DNA from: Ricinus communis
Lineage: Eukaryota > Streptophyta > Magnoliopsida > Malpighiales > Euphorbiaceae
Direction of reading: 5' to 3'
Length of the DNA stretch: 64,000 nucleotides
NCBI RefSeq assembly: GCF_019578655.1
Contig: NC_063260.1
Coordinates: 29,164,888 to 29,228,887 of the forward strand
In this document: one piece after another, positions 15,262 through 30,200 of the stretch
Layout of the letters: each line of letters begins with the position of its first letter
Position numbering within the stretch: the stretch's first letter is position 1
The notes under the pieces: generated by a model
Database searches by the model: none
Seen by the model: the letters and a program-made list of their open reading frames with translations, nothing else
Told to the model about the DNA's origin: nothing
Position numbers and translations under genes: made by a program

Positions 15262-18200
15262 ATAATTCAAATTATTATAATTTTTACAGTTAATGGACCG
15301 ACCATCATGCTATTTCCATCTTGGTATCTCTTCCTCATTACAAGTACATAAATGTTTCTTTTCTTTTTCAGATTTGGTGTTTATGCGGAATTGTAAGATT
15401 CTTCATTCAATTCAATGCCATTATTTTGACAAGCTTATTAGAATAGAGCTATAAAGCATAGTTGGCACTAATTGTATCTTTTAATTTGTGTTCTTATATC
15501 ATGTTGATCTCTAGAATCCTCCTTATCATTAATGATCAATCATATAGCAGAATCAGCTATTTCATTATATTCTCATTTCTTTTCTTTTTATTCTTCCCTG
15601 TATTACTCGCGGGTGCATCTTTTTGTTGTAGTTTTGATAATTTCAAGACATTCATGTGTTGGATATCCAAACGCTTATTGTTGATTTTCACAATAAGTAC
15701 ATATCTCGTTCTATTTGATTCCCATTGTTCGATAATTGAAGGTTTCCTGTATTTGATCTGAATTGGGCATAATATGTGTCAATCCTCCTTTTCATGGACA
15801 GACATTTCTGTTTTTGTTAAAAGATCTCAATATGCAAATGGTTTAGTGAAACTTAACAATATTGTTATTATTGTGTTTTCGCTGCATATCTTACTACATA
15901 AATGTTTGACAGTTATTTTTTTCCTAATATGACAATTTGTTGCTTTTATGCTTTATGTCTTGTTCTTTCTAATTGTCAAAATTTTGCAGGATAATTACTT
16001 GTTGGAACTTATTGTCACTGACATGGGAAAAGGTATTTGTTTGCATTTTGTTGTAGGTACTAGGTAGTGATATATTTCATTCGGCTCATTGCTTGGGAAA
16101 ACTCTTGAGATACCAACACAGGGGTCTGAGTTTTAGTTACATTATTTTATGCAAAATGCTGGAGGATAGAATTCTTTTGTAAAATATCCCCATGAATTAC
16201 TTTTGTTGACACATGTGTATGGCCTTTTCAGCTGGTGTTATATTTATTGGGGTGGGGAAATTACTTGGAGCAATGAAGTGCTTTTACTAAAGATGTTCTA
16301 ATTACCACAAACTTCTTGATTGTAAATTTCATTCTTGGTTCAACAGGTGGTCCGGTTGGATTTTCTTCAGCTCCTTTGAATCAGATTGCAGTAAAAATCC
16401 AAGATAGCTTTACTCAGTCTGATTATCTGAACTATTTGACTTGGATAGACTTAGCCCCTGCAAAATCTAGGGTAATGTATCTTTCTGTCTCAGTAAAATG
16501 ATACTGGATCTGAATACTTATCACAGCATCATCCAGACACATAATTGTAATCTTAAATATTGCCCATGCAGACTGCGAATCTAGGAGAGGAACATAGTAA
16601 GGCATCTGGAAGAATAAGATGTTCTGTATTCTTATCACCTGGATCTGAAGCTGAGGACAGATATGAGTATTTTGTTGGTGACAGAAAACCTGGATTTATT
16701 CAGATTAGTCCTGGCATGGAAGGGCCCTGGACTACTGTGAGACTAAATTATGCTGCACCTGCTGCTTGCTGGCGACTGGGCAATGATGTTGTTGCCAGTG
16801 AAGTAGGTGTAAAGGATGGAAATAGAAATGTGACAATAAGGTCTCTGGTTTCAGTACGTAACAGTACAGATTTTATACTTGATTTGCACCTTGTATCCAA
16901 GGCTTCCAGTGATGCAAGTAAATCTGGAGAATTACACAGTGATGGTAGAACTCAGACGGATGAGTTCTTTGAAACTGAAATCTACAAACCAAATGCTGGT
17001 TGGGTTGGCTGCTCAAATCTCTCAGATGCTAGCGGTTGCCATGAGGTGATTGCACTATATAAATTTTTTTTGTGTATTTATACCGACTTCCATAAAGCAT
17101 GCATGGGTTCCCTCCCAACCCCAAAATGAAATATTGGCTACATGTGTCGGATCACACATGTCTAGGGAAAAAAAACTATATATGACAATGTATTTCAACT
17201 AGTAAAAAGAATTTTAGTATTGGAACATTATTTGCTTGTTTTGCTCTAATTTTGTACATAGTTGTTGCGATGCCTGTACAATGGCGTTTCATCATGATTA
17301 ATAAGCTAACATGCTACTCTAGAAGCTGCTGAAGAGGCCAAGAAAGGACCAAGAGAAACACCTTGTATAACAAGTGATTGAAAGATGAGGCCTGAATTTT
17401 TGATATGGACACTTCTTCCATTCAATATATACTCCAAAGCACAATAAAAGAGGCACAGGTCCTTTACATGTCAACATCTTTTATACAACCAAAAATTCTC
17501 CGGTTTGATATCTATAGCTTTGGACTAGATCCACTGCTATCTCACTTTACCTTCAATAAATTTCCCTCCTGTATGAAACAAGTCCTGATCATGCGATTGA
17601 CACAAGCATATCATGGATTAAATTAACTGATTATGCTCAGTTACTTTATTTATTGTCTTCTTTATCCGTCTCTTCTGTCAGCTTATCATAACATATGTTC
17701 AACACCTCGACCATTGCCTTTCAAGTGACTTGTGGGTCAAAACTTACAGATGAATGAAATAAAAGAATTTTCATTCATGTGCTTTGGAAGTTCAATTTTT
17801 AATAAATACTATGAGATTTTGGACTGATTTTACCAAGTTTATCGTATTTAATATTTAAGTTACTGATATTGATGCACCATTTTTTATCCCTTATCTGTCG
17901 ATGATTCAGGCTGTTTTTGGAGTGGAGTTGCCTTCAGGCTGGGAATGGATTGATGATTGGCATTTGGATACTTCATCTGTCAATACTTCTGAAGGTTGGG
18001 TTCATTCTCCGGATGCTGAAAGGCTGAAGTGGCCCGAGTCATTTGATCCTATGAAGTTTGTGAATCATGCTAGGCAAAGGAGATGGATCAGGAACCGAAA
18101 GCAAATTTCCGGGGAAGTAAAGCAAGAAATATCTGTTGGATCAGTTAAACCTGGAGATACTTTACCTCTTCCTTTATCAGGCATAACACAATTTGGAATG

Positions 18201-21200
18201 TATATCTTGCAATTAAGACCTTCTAGTCATAATACTTCTGATGGACATTCCTGGAGTTCTGTGGTAGAGAGGCCTGGTCAAACTGTGGAAAATGGCAACT
18301 CAAAAGGTTCTGGAATATGCATATCGAATCTCACAGAGCGCGAGGAACTTTTATGCTGCACCCAGATAAGTGGTACCTCTTCAAATTGTTCTCACAGAAC
18401 GTGGTTTTGTGTAAGCATACAAGCTACAGAGATTGCAAAAGACATGCATTCTGATCCTATTCAGGATTGGAGTCTTGTGGTCAAATCCCCATTATCTCTC
18501 AGCAATTATCTTCCCCTTGCTGCTGAATACTCTGTTCTTGAAATGCAAGCTACTGGTCATTTTGTTGCATGTGCTAGGGGAATATTTTCTCCAGGAAAGA
18601 CTCTGAAGATTCATACTGCCGACATAGGAAAGCCTTTGTTCCTTTCTCTGCTACCACAGAGTGGGTGGCTGCCAATACAGGTGAGATCATAAAGATATTA
18701 TAATAATATTTCGTGGCACTATATGTTGGCATCAGTTTTTAGCGACTTCTAATATATATATATATATATGTATATATATATTTTTTTTTCCAAATACAGG
18801 AAGCTGTTCTTATATCTCATCCTAGTGGACTACCATCTAAAACAATAAGCTTAAGAAGTTCAATTTCCGGAAGGTTTTGACATTCAATGTGTTTTTTTAT
18901 TTTTCTAGTTTTGTCAATTGGTGGAAATGGAGACCGTTTGTAGTCTGATTTGCTCCCAAATAATAAATGTGCAGGATTGTTCAACTCATTCTTGAACAAA
19001 ATTATGATAATGAACGACCGCTGCTGACAAAGATTATTAGAGTCTATGCCCCTTATTGGTTGTCAGTAGCCAGATGCCCTCCACTTTCATATAGACTTGT
19101 AGATCTGGCAAGGAAAAAACATGCTCGGAGGATAGCTCCTTCATTTGAATCCAAAAATAGCAATGAAGTAATTCTTGAGGAAATTACAGAAGAGGAAATA
19201 TTTGAAGGCTATACAATTGCTTCTGCTTTGAATTTCAATATGTTAGGCCTTTCAGTGTCAATTGCTCAAAGTGGCGTGGACCAGCAATTTGGGCCTGTTA
19301 CAGATCTTTCTCCCCTTGGTGACATGGTAAGACAGTAATTTTAGCAGATTTAACAAGCCATCATTTTTTAAATTAAGTAGATATTCCTCAAAAAAAAAAA
19401 AAAGGTGGATGTCCTTTTTAATCTCCATTTGTTTTTTGGTTTCAGGATGGGTCACTGGATCTCTATGCTCATGATGCTGATGGTAACTGCATAAGGCTAT
19501 TTGTTTCTGCAAAACCATGTCCCTACCAATCTGTCCCTACTAAGGTACTAATAGGATTTAAAGAACTTTCAACATCATTCAAGATGAAAGGTGCTCAACT
19601 CATTGTTCTTTTCTTAGGTAATTTCTGTGCGACCATACATGACTTTTACAAACAGACTCGGTCAAGATATATTTATCAAGTTACACAGTGGTGATGAACC
19701 AAAAATTCTTCATGCATATGATTCGAGAACCTCCTTTGTATATCACGAAGGTGAAACTGATAAACTCCAGGTGAGTGTACTGAATGAATCTGCATTCTTT
19801 TACCATGTTTATTTTATCACTCTTGCCAGATTCTTACCTCTTTTATGGTCAATTTTTGCCCATTTCATTTTATTTTTTCTGTATTCTTTGACAACCTGAT
19901 TGGGGTTAACTTGGATTGTTTATGGAAGCTTCATAGGAACCTAGGGTTTGCAAGTTTGCACAACTTAAATTTAATTTGGCTTCGGGATTTAAATATCTAA
20001 CTATTGATCTACCATTCTGACATTGGAGGGACATGGGCAATACTGCTGCATATCACCGTCTTCTAATATGATATCTTGAAACCATACTGTCCTATTTCAT
20101 AATTTGTTTTCACTGAAGATCTTGATTTTGAAAGAAAGCATAGCAAAACTCTTAATTCTATATCAGTAGTATCTGGACACATTGAAAAACTCCATAGGCT
20201 ATGCTCTTCAATTTATCTACAGATATGTGCCCCACTTCTTTGTATATTTGGCCGCAATGTGAACAAAGTGTTAAATCCAACCCTAAGTTTTCTGCACGAT
20301 ATTATTTAATCTCAAGAATAGATTGAAGGGAGAAGAAAATAGTTTTTACCCACTTATAATATAGAAGCAAATAGTTCTCTATTATCAAATTTCTAGCAAT
20401 TGAAATATGCACAATCCAATCACTCGCCTACTTTTTAGAATTTACACATCTTCAATAGTCTTCCCTTCCTATACAAAAGAAGTGGGCTTTCATGGGCATG
20501 ATTAAACCTTCAACTAGCTTTCTAGTGAAATAGCTCTTCTCTAACTCATCTTCTCCTTCCAAAAGATTTTCATTAAAATTATTCAAATTAATTTTCCCAA
20601 CGTTTTGGTCAATTGTCATCAAGTCTTAACCTTTTGCTGCATGCGTATGAACGACTTTTCTTAATATTGAAGATCGCCTTTAGGTCTTAAAAGATGGTCA
20701 TTTGTAACTAAATTTTTTATAGTAATCATCAACATTGATTCCCTGATTTCAGTGGCGATGTCCTTTTATTTCTTGTTCAATAATAAAATTACTTTTCTTA
20801 TAAAAAATTGACAAAAGAATCCAAATGGATTGCAAAATATAATTTTTGCACCAACTGCATGTTAAAAATATGTTCAGATCTATTACTTCTTTGAAAACCT
20901 TGGTACATTGGCTAATGTTAGAGTAATCCGGTTGGACCTCTGTACTTTAGTAATGCAGGATTCTTTAGTGCTCCCTCTCATGGGCAATTGCAAATTGAAG
21001 ACCCATGTCACTTGAAATATATGTCCTCCCCATGAAACGCAATTGGATTGAATCAAGTGAAAAAAAAAAAATCAAATTAGGCTAGATATACTCTTAAACC
21101 ATATTAAAATTGGTTAAGGTGGGAGGTGATTGATGGATTAGATAGAATGTGAACTTCATCAATAATAATTTGGCTTGGATAAAAATTACTAAAATAATTG

Positions 21201-24200
21201 GAACGAGTTTGGAATTAGCCATTTTGTGTGGTTAGAACTTAGAAGCTTTCAACTTTTTTAAACTTTAGCAATATGGAATTTTCTAACACTCTCCTTCGAA
21301 GGCAACTGGAACTTGGACCCAATTGTCACTTAATAATATGTCTCCATTGAAATGCACTAGATCCTAGATCGAATCAACTGGAGAATTAAATTTTGTTGAA
21401 CCAGCTCTATACCATATTAGAATTAGTGAAGGTGGAAGTTGATTGATAACATAGATAGTATATAGAGCCCATTAATAAAAAATTTGGCATATATAAAAAT
21501 ATAAAATTTAAGTTGATTTAACTCATGTTAATGGTTAGGCCAAGATTAGTTCTGCACTGTTTTCTTGACCTCATGGATCTTATCATGATACTAGAGCATG
21601 TAATAGCATACTAAATTGTGTTAGCTGAGGTTCGTGTCTTTATATTGGCCTTTTTGATAGCCCAGTCCTCAAGTGTAGTTGTGCTTGAGAGGAAGTTTTG
21701 AAGGATTTGTGGATTGTCCCATGTTGGGTAGATATAAGAATAAAAAAGAGTTTATAACCTAAAAAGCATTTTACCCATTAGTCTAAGTCATGCTGATGGT
21801 TAGATTCAAATCAATTTGATTTGTTAGGTCCCATTCATTAAACATAAAGATAGAGAGGATATGCCTTATGGCGCAACTTCAATCACTAAAGGATAGAATA
21901 TGCTCTAGAAATGGTATTACTCTGGTCCATGTCGATTTGTAGAAGCAAGAAAATGATTGAATTGGAAAATTGGAAAGTCTTACCTCTTAAGAACCTAGGT
22001 CTGACTAACTGGTATGATAACAGTTAACTACAAACTGAAATATAATTAAGAGTGATCTAGATATTGCAATTGAAAGTAATACAATGCATACTTTTAGCTG
22101 ATTAAGTTTGATATTATGGGTTGGCAAATCATTTCTTAATTGCATATTTCTCTAAAAACATTTATATGTTACATTGTATCTTCAAGTCCAATGTTAGTTT
22201 GCTTGCTCTGACAAACATCTATTACCAAAAGGAAACAAATGATTCAAAGTAGGAGGAGAAGAATGGTTATTGTGTAGGGACAAAAAATTCAAGGGTAGAT
22301 ATATTGTCAGGAAAATTCATGGCAACTTGAATATACCATATTTTAGACATTCCAACTTATTTAGAAAAGAGAAAGGACCAAACAGAATGCTGCAAATAAT
22401 TGATGGGATGGGACTCATATCATTTAATTTTCCTCTCCACCAAGAATGCATAATTACCAGATAAGTTCCATGAAAATAATAATTCAATGAACTTGGATAA
22501 AATGGTCGTATAACTTAGCTTTTCTTTTTCTTTATTTTTCCCCGCTTGAGTAAAATTTTTAACTTTCTCATTTTTTTTAGGTTCGGCTAGAAGACACAGA
22601 ATGGTCGTACCCTGTTCAAATTACAAAAGAGGACACCATCTTTCTGGTTTTGAGGAGATTGAATGGTACTCGAAATATTTTGAGGACAGAAATAAGGGGC
22701 TATGAGGAAGGATCACGGTTTATAGTTGTGTTTCGCCTTGGATCGACTGATGGTCCTATCAGGTACTTATTTTGCATATCAGTAAATGTTATTGCATTAC
22801 CTCTGCCAGTGTGACAATCCTGCAAGCTTTTCTGAACAGGATTGAGAACAGGATACCTAGCAAGATGATAAGCATTCGCCAAACAGGATTTGGTGATGGT
22901 GCATGGATTATTTTGGAACCACTATCAACAACGAACTTTTCTTGGGATGATCCATATGGCCAAAAATTCATTGATGCCAAAATAGATTTTGATGGTAGTA
23001 TTGGTGTTTGGAAATTTGATTTGGAAAGGCCTGGGATTTCTTCTATAGAGAATGAAGAAACAGGATTGCAGTTTCATGTTGTGGATTTGGGAGATATAAA
23101 AGTAGCTAGGTTTAGAGATAATAGCAGTTTAACATCACATGGAGAAAGCACATCTCTAAGACCTTCAGGCTATTTGGAAAATTCTAGGGGGCATACTGAA
23201 AGGGATAATAACATCACACCTATAGAGCTTATAGTCGAACTGGGAGTGGTTGGGATTTCTGTTGTGGATCATAGACCAAAAGAGCTCTCTTACTTGTACT
23301 TGGAAAGAGTGTTCATATCGTTCTCGACTGGCTATGATGGTGGGAAAACAAGCAGGTATGGGTCCTTATGTTCAAATTGGTTTATAATATCATTTAACCA
23401 CAAGGTGCTATGTTTATGGAAGTCCTTTTAGTAAATGAAGTTTTGCATGTCATATAGGGGAAAAGATAGAGATATTTGAGCATTTATGTCAGTTGAATAT
23501 ATGGGAATTTAATTTAATTACCCTATTTTAGCTTGTCTAATTTCAAATACACAGGAATCAACTTGGTAGAATGTATAGAAAAAATTTTGACGTTGCTTTC
23601 AATTACATTTCCATATATGGTTTATCCATGATGAAATCAGTCGATTTGCCACGGAAAAATGGGTTTCCATTTTGATTTTCCCTTGTATTGCACATCTCAG
23701 ATAATCACGTAGGAATTGGCTTGTAATAGCCATTTAGCCTGATTCCAGCTAATTAGTAATGCAAAAGAAATATTATTGCTGGATTTCTATCTAATAATTT
23801 CACATGTTAGAATTACTAAAAAATCATTTTTTTAAATGGTTTTGTTAGATTGGAGACTTGGTATACTATTATATTTGACCAAAATAATTGTTAAATTATG
23901 AATTTAAGTCAACTTTTCTTTAAAAAAACTGATCAAGATATTGTTGACCGCAGCCATAAACTTTGATCACAACACCCTAATACATCCACACAGCTGACAT
24001 ATTTTAAAACCTTGCTTTTGATTCCTGCAGCTATCTGTCTTATTTACATGATGATAATAACTTATCTACTATCCAGTAGATCCCTTAATAGTATCGTATT
24101 AATATCTTTTTCTTTACAATCACGGCAATTATATGAACCCTACATTATTGAAACTAATGTTTCAAGGTTAGGAGTTTGAGTGTTTGCTTGTTTTGTGCCA

Positions 24201-27200
24201 GGTTCAAGCTCATACTGGGTTATCTGCAACTTGACAATCAGCTTCCTCTAACCTTGATGCCAGTGCTGTTGGCGCCTGAGCAGATCACTGATATGCATAA
24301 TCCAGTTTTTAAGATGACTATAACACAACACAATGAGAACGCTGATGGCATCCTAGTTTATCCATATGTATATGTGCGGGTAATAGTCACTAGTGTAATG
24401 CTTCAAATTCATACACCTTTCATTTACGAAAACATGTACATTCATGGAAATCTATTTTTACTGCCTAGGTGACTGAAAAGGTTTGGAGGCTTAATATCCA
24501 TGAACCTATCATCTGGTCATTTGTTGATTTCTACAACAATCTCCAGCTTGATCGTCTCCCCCAAAGCTCTAGTGTCACACAAGTTGATCCAGAGATACGT
24601 GTAGAGTAAGATTCTCATTTTCTTATTTATATGTGATTATAAAGTTTTACCAAGTGTAGAATTTTATAGAGAAAGGAAAAAAGAGAAATATTCTCTTATT
24701 TTTTTCATATATCAAACATAGAAAAAACACAACTTATATAGACTAGCTAAAGAATAAAAATATCTTAGATCATGAACTGATTTATCTTATCCCTAAACCT
24801 TAGAATGTTTATTTATATCTCTAACAACCAAAAACTAATTAGTTATTCTAACTTATCAACACTCTCCCTCAAGTTGGAGCAAATATATCTTTCATGCCTA
24901 ACTTGCTAACTTGAAGCTCAAATTGTTGTCTAAAGAACCTTTTAGTTAAAATATTTGTCACCTGCTGCGTGGTTGGTACAAATGGAGTACAGATAATTCA
25001 TTTTTTAAGTTTTTCTTTTATGAAGTGCCTGTCAATTTCAACTTGTTTTGTCCTGTCATGTAAAACATGATTATGAGCGATACTGATAGCTGCCTTATTG
25101 TCACAATACGGCTTCATAGGTAAACTTACAGATCTTTTAAGCTCTTGTAGAACCCTTTTCAGCCAAAGAATCTCACACACTCCTTGTGCTATTGATTTGA
25201 ATTCTGCCTCAGCACTACTTCTAGCAACTACATTCTGCTTTTTACTTCGCCATGTGACTAAATTACCCCAAACAAATGTGTAGTATCCAAAAGTTGACCT
25301 TCTATCAGTGATTGAACCTGCCCAATTAGCATCCGTGTACACCTCAACTCCTCTTTTTTTATTTTTCTTGAAAAAAAGTCCTTTTCCTGGTGTACTTTTC
25401 AAATAACGAAGAATTCGATATACAGCTTCAAGATGTTCTTCATATGGAGAATGCATAAACTGACTTACCAAGCTTACAGTGAAAGCAATGTCCGGACAAG
25501 TATGTGATAAGTAAATCAGTTTTCCAACCAACCTCTAATATCTTCCTGTGTCTACTGGAACACCATTCTTTACCTCTCCAAGTCTAGAATTAGCTTCAAT
25601 TGGAGTTTCAGAAGGTTTACAACCACTCATTTCAGTTTCTTTCAAAAGATCTAGAATATACTTCCGTTGTGAGACAACAATGCCTTTCTTTGACCTTGCC
25701 ACTTTCATTCCAAGAAAGTATCTTAGCTGGCCTAAATCTTTAATTTCAAACTCTTTGGCTAGGTTTTGTTTCAATCTGCTTATTTCAATTATATCATCTT
25801 CAGTCAAAATTATATCATCTACATAGACAATTAAAACAGAAATTTTGTCTTTAATAGAACTCTTTATAAAAAGAGTATGATCAAATTGACTTTGATTATA
25901 ACCTTGACCTTCAACAAACTTTGTGAATCTCTCGAACTATGCTCTAGGAGATTGTTTAAAGCCATAGAAAGACCGTTTTAGCTTACATACCTTGGTTCCA
26001 AATTTCTGAGCAAAACCAGGTGGAGGTTCCATGTATACTTCCTCCTCTAAGTCACCATTCAAAAAGGCATTCTTCACATCTAGATAATTCAAAGGCCAAT
26101 CTAGATTAGCTGCAACAGACGAGCACTGGAATAGTATTGAGTTTAGCCAGAGGAGAAAAAGTTTCATAGTAGCGCACTCCATATGTTTGAGTGAATCCTT
26201 TGGCTACTAGACGAGCTTTATACCTTTCCAAGGATCCATCTGAATTGTACTTCATAGTAAACACCCATACATCCTACAACTGTCTTCCCATCTGGCAGAT
26301 CCACTTCTTCCTAAGTAGCATTCTTCTCCAAGGCTCCCATCTCTTCCAAAATAGCTTCTTTCCACTCAGGAATATTTAAAGCTTCCTGAACACTATTTGG
26401 AATAACCATACTAGACAATTGTGAGATAAAAACACAATATGGTGATGAAATATTTTTGTAAGATACAAAATTTGACAAAGAATGTTTAGTACATGACCTG
26501 ACACCTTTCCTAAGAGCAATGGGAAGATCAAGTTGACTAGATGAATTATTTGTAGGAAGTTTTGGAGACTTGCCATAAATTTCATGATCCAATTTCTGAT
26601 TAGATTCTTGATGGTGCTGTGGGATAGTGGCTCTTTTTTGTGTTTGATGTTCCTTAAGACCTTTAAACTTTTTCACATAGATATCAGTTGTTTCAATATT
26701 TTGTTTTTGAGATGACCTTATCAAAGGCTGTTCAGTATTTTCAATATTTACATCATTTGTTTCCACACTTTCTTTATTTTTCGACCCATTTTCTTTTAAA
26801 ACATTATTAGACCCCCAAGAATACCATTATTTGAAAAAAACTCAAAAGTTAAATCATAATCAGAATTTAAATCAGAACCAGAATCAGTTGAGACATCTTC
26901 ACTAGTGTTCTCCCCCCTGACGATGAAATTTGTCAAAGTATGATTGTCCTTAAAAAAAAGTGACATCCATAGAAATAAACATTTTTTTCAAAACTGGATC
27001 AAAACATTTATAACTTTTTTGATTTGCAGGATAGTCTACAAAATTACATTTATGTACTTTTGGATAAAGTTTTGAATGTTTAGGATCATGATTACGGACA
27101 AAAGTCGCACTTCCAAAAAAAATTTAAAGGAATGTTGCTAGTTAGCCGAGTTATGAGAAAACATTCACTAAAAACTTTAATTGGTGTTTTAAAGTTTAAA

Positions 27201-30200
27201 ATTCTTGTAGGCAATCTATTAATCAAATAAATTGCTGTTAAAATTGCTTCTCCCTAAAGATACTTTGGAATTTTAGTTGTAAAACTAAGAGCTCTAACAA
27301 CTTCTAGGATATGTTTATTTTTTCTCTTAGCCACCCCGTTTTGCTGAGGCGTGTTACTACAAGAACTTTGGTGAATAATCCCTTTTTTAGCAAAAAATTA
27401 TCCCAACACATTGTTAAAGAACTCATTCTCATTATCACTTTGAAAAATTTTAAATTGAGTCTAAAATTGTGTTTGAACCATATTTTAAAAATTTCTGAAT
27501 ACACTTTTAGCATCAGATTTCTCTTTTAAAAGAAAGACCCAAGTGACTCTAGTATGATCATCAATAAAATGGATAAACCAGCGTTTTCCAGAAAATGTTG
27601 GCACTCTAGAAGGACTCCAAACATCACTGTGAATCATGGTAAATGGCTTCGACTGTTTATAAGGTTGCGATTGGTAAACAGTTCGGTGATGTTTAGCTAA
27701 TTCACAAAATTCACATCGGAAAAACAAAGGATTTTTATTCATGAATAACTTTGGGAACAAATACTTTAAATATTGAACATTTGGATATCCTAACCGATAA
27801 TGCCATAACATAATCTTAGTGCCACTTCAAACAGAAATAGAATTGAAACAAGTTTGCAGGTCTTGCCTTCCAAAAGTTGACTCATCATTGAAGAAGTAGA
27901 GTCCACCATCCAATTTAGCACCCCTAATCATTTTCCCCGAGGTTAAATTCTGAAATTTACAATAGGAAGACTTAAAAATCCCTTGACAATTATTGATCAG
28001 AGGTTAATTTACTGACAGACAAAAGATTATATGACAAATGTGGAACATGTAAGACATTCTTAAGAACTAGAGAAGACGAAATAGGAATTGTTCCTTTCCC
28101 AACAATAGTGGCTAAGGAACCATCTGCAATTTTAACCTTTTGATTTCCTGCACAAGGTATATAAGAGGAAAAAATTTGCAAATTGCCAGACATGTGATCA
28201 GTAGCACCTGAATCTAATATCCAAGTGCTATGGGGTTTGGAACAAGCTATGGCTGCAATGAAAGAATTACCTAATTGTGCAAAAGAAAAAGACAGGTTAG
28301 ATTTTTCTAAATTTTGGGATTTAAACATTTTATACAGGTGCTCTATCTGTTCCTTGGTAAAAGGAAGAGATTCAGAAGAAGACTGCTGCCCCGGATTAGT
28401 ATTGCTAGCTTGAAAAGCGTGTAGATCTCCCTCTAACTTGGTGTTGTCGCTGCCTATTTTCTTCTTCGGTTTCCCATGCAATTTCCAGCAAGTATTTCAA
28501 GTATGCCATGGCTTTCAACAATGATCACACCAGGGTTTCTGCTTTCCCCCTGAGTCTGTACCTCGAGTTACAAGAGCAGATCCGTCAACATCTATTTTTT
28601 GTTCATCATTTTTCAGCATCACTTTTCGTCGTGCTTCTTCTCTACGCACTTCTGAAAAAACTTTTTTAATAGTTGGTAAAGGATTTTTTCCTAATATACG
28701 TCCACGAACCTCATCAAGATCTTTGTTTAAACTAGCCAAGAAAACAAATACTCGTCCTCTTTCAATTTTCTTTTTGTACCGAGCACTGTCATTAGGATTC
28801 TCCCATTGTTCATCTTCAAACATGTCCAATTCCTGCCAAACAGCCATCATATCATTATAGTAACTTGTTACCTTTCGATTACCTTGTTGCATTTTCCACA
28901 TATGGGTGTTTAATTCAAATAACTACGAATGGTTGTCCAAATCTGAATAGGTTTCTCGAACTACTTCCCAAACATCCCGAGCAGTCTGCAAAAACATGAA
29001 TGGTTTTCCAACAACCGGATCCATTGAGTTAATCAACCAGGCAGTAACCATTGAATTTTCTGAGCGCCACTGCTGTATTTCGAATCATCGGTTGCTGGTG
29101 GTTTTATCTCATCATGCAAGTATCCAAGTTTCCTTTTTCCATCAATCACCAACCTCATGGACTGATACCATTCAAGATAATTCTTGCCATTCAGCTTGTG
29201 AATGATGATTTGAAGCGAATTTTCAAGAGGAACAGGTGGAAGTAATTGAGAAACTCTCCCTGATGGTGTCACACCACTGCTAGCTTCTGAAGTGGCTGAA
29301 CTAGAGCCAACCATGGCAGCCTTAAAATTCATGATCAAGCCCTAGACTCTGATACCATGTAGAATTTTATAGAGAAAGGAAAAAAGAGAAATATTCTCTT
29401 AATTTTTTTCATATATCAAACATAGGAAAAACACAACTTATATAGACTAACTAAAGAATAAAAGACCTTAGATCAAGAACTTATTTATCTCATTCCTAAA
29501 CCTTAGAATGTTTATCCATACCTCTGACAAACAAAAACTAATTAGTTATTCTAACTTATCAACACCAAGTATTAATTAGGAGTCTGTTTGCCTCGGTGCA
29601 CTTTTCAACTTCCGCATCTTTATCTTCTTAAATGCTATTGCATCTTATGAAGTTGTTACCTATTCTAGGCTTGCAAAAGAACAGATATGTTAAACCATTT
29701 TGTCTACTAACATCAGGGTTGAGGAAGGACTTCACTTGTTAAATTGAGTAAAAATGATGAGTAGTACATCCCTCACATTCTCTTGTTCTCAGACTGTTTT
29801 TCATGCACAGAAATTATTAAAATGCGAGTTAATTCCTTAAACGAATTTTACTGAACTAAATCTATTGCAGTATCTTATGATAGGAACTTTAACATGCATA
29901 GATGTTACTGGAATATAACAAAAATAAACTGTTAATCTGTTATTATTACCTCTTTATTTATAAAATGATTTGGTCTTTGTGCCTCAATATTAGATCATAG
30001 CTTAATACATTTGATGGAGCTGTCTATTTCAGTTGTTATTTCACCTTGTTATAATTGAACCGATGACTGCATGGCTCATGAAGTCATTATCAGGAATTCG
30101 GGATCATCTCCTTATAAGTTGTTTGCAAAGATATCATTATGGAAAAAATAGAGATTTTGAGAGGAAGATACCATGTCATTTCTTACTTGTTGGTGCATTA

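Larger units (their letters stand above)
24655..29564 (-). mobile_element. Ty1-copia LTR retrotransposon, full length, antisense in a VPS13 intron
   Basis: A 4910-bp element sits in the intron between VPS13 exons 24469-24605 and 30326-30452. It has two 207-bp LTRs (TG...CA), a 5-bp duplication ccaag on both sides, a primer-binding site matching initiator-Met tRNA and a polypurine tract, all reading on the minus strand. Its order of parts from 29357 downwards is gag, zinc-knuckle remnant, protease, integrase, reverse transcriptase and RNase H, which is the copia order. The coding frame is broken many times, so it cannot move on its own protein. The two LTRs differ at roughly 15 positions by eye, so the insertion is not recent. 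It makes its host intron 5.7 kb long; the flanking exons still join in frame. Confidence 0.95.

Noticed and set aside
25548..25826. Plus-strand ORF in the retrotransposon
   Set aside because: It is the complement of the reverse transcriptase frame; the minus strand carries the YVDD motif.
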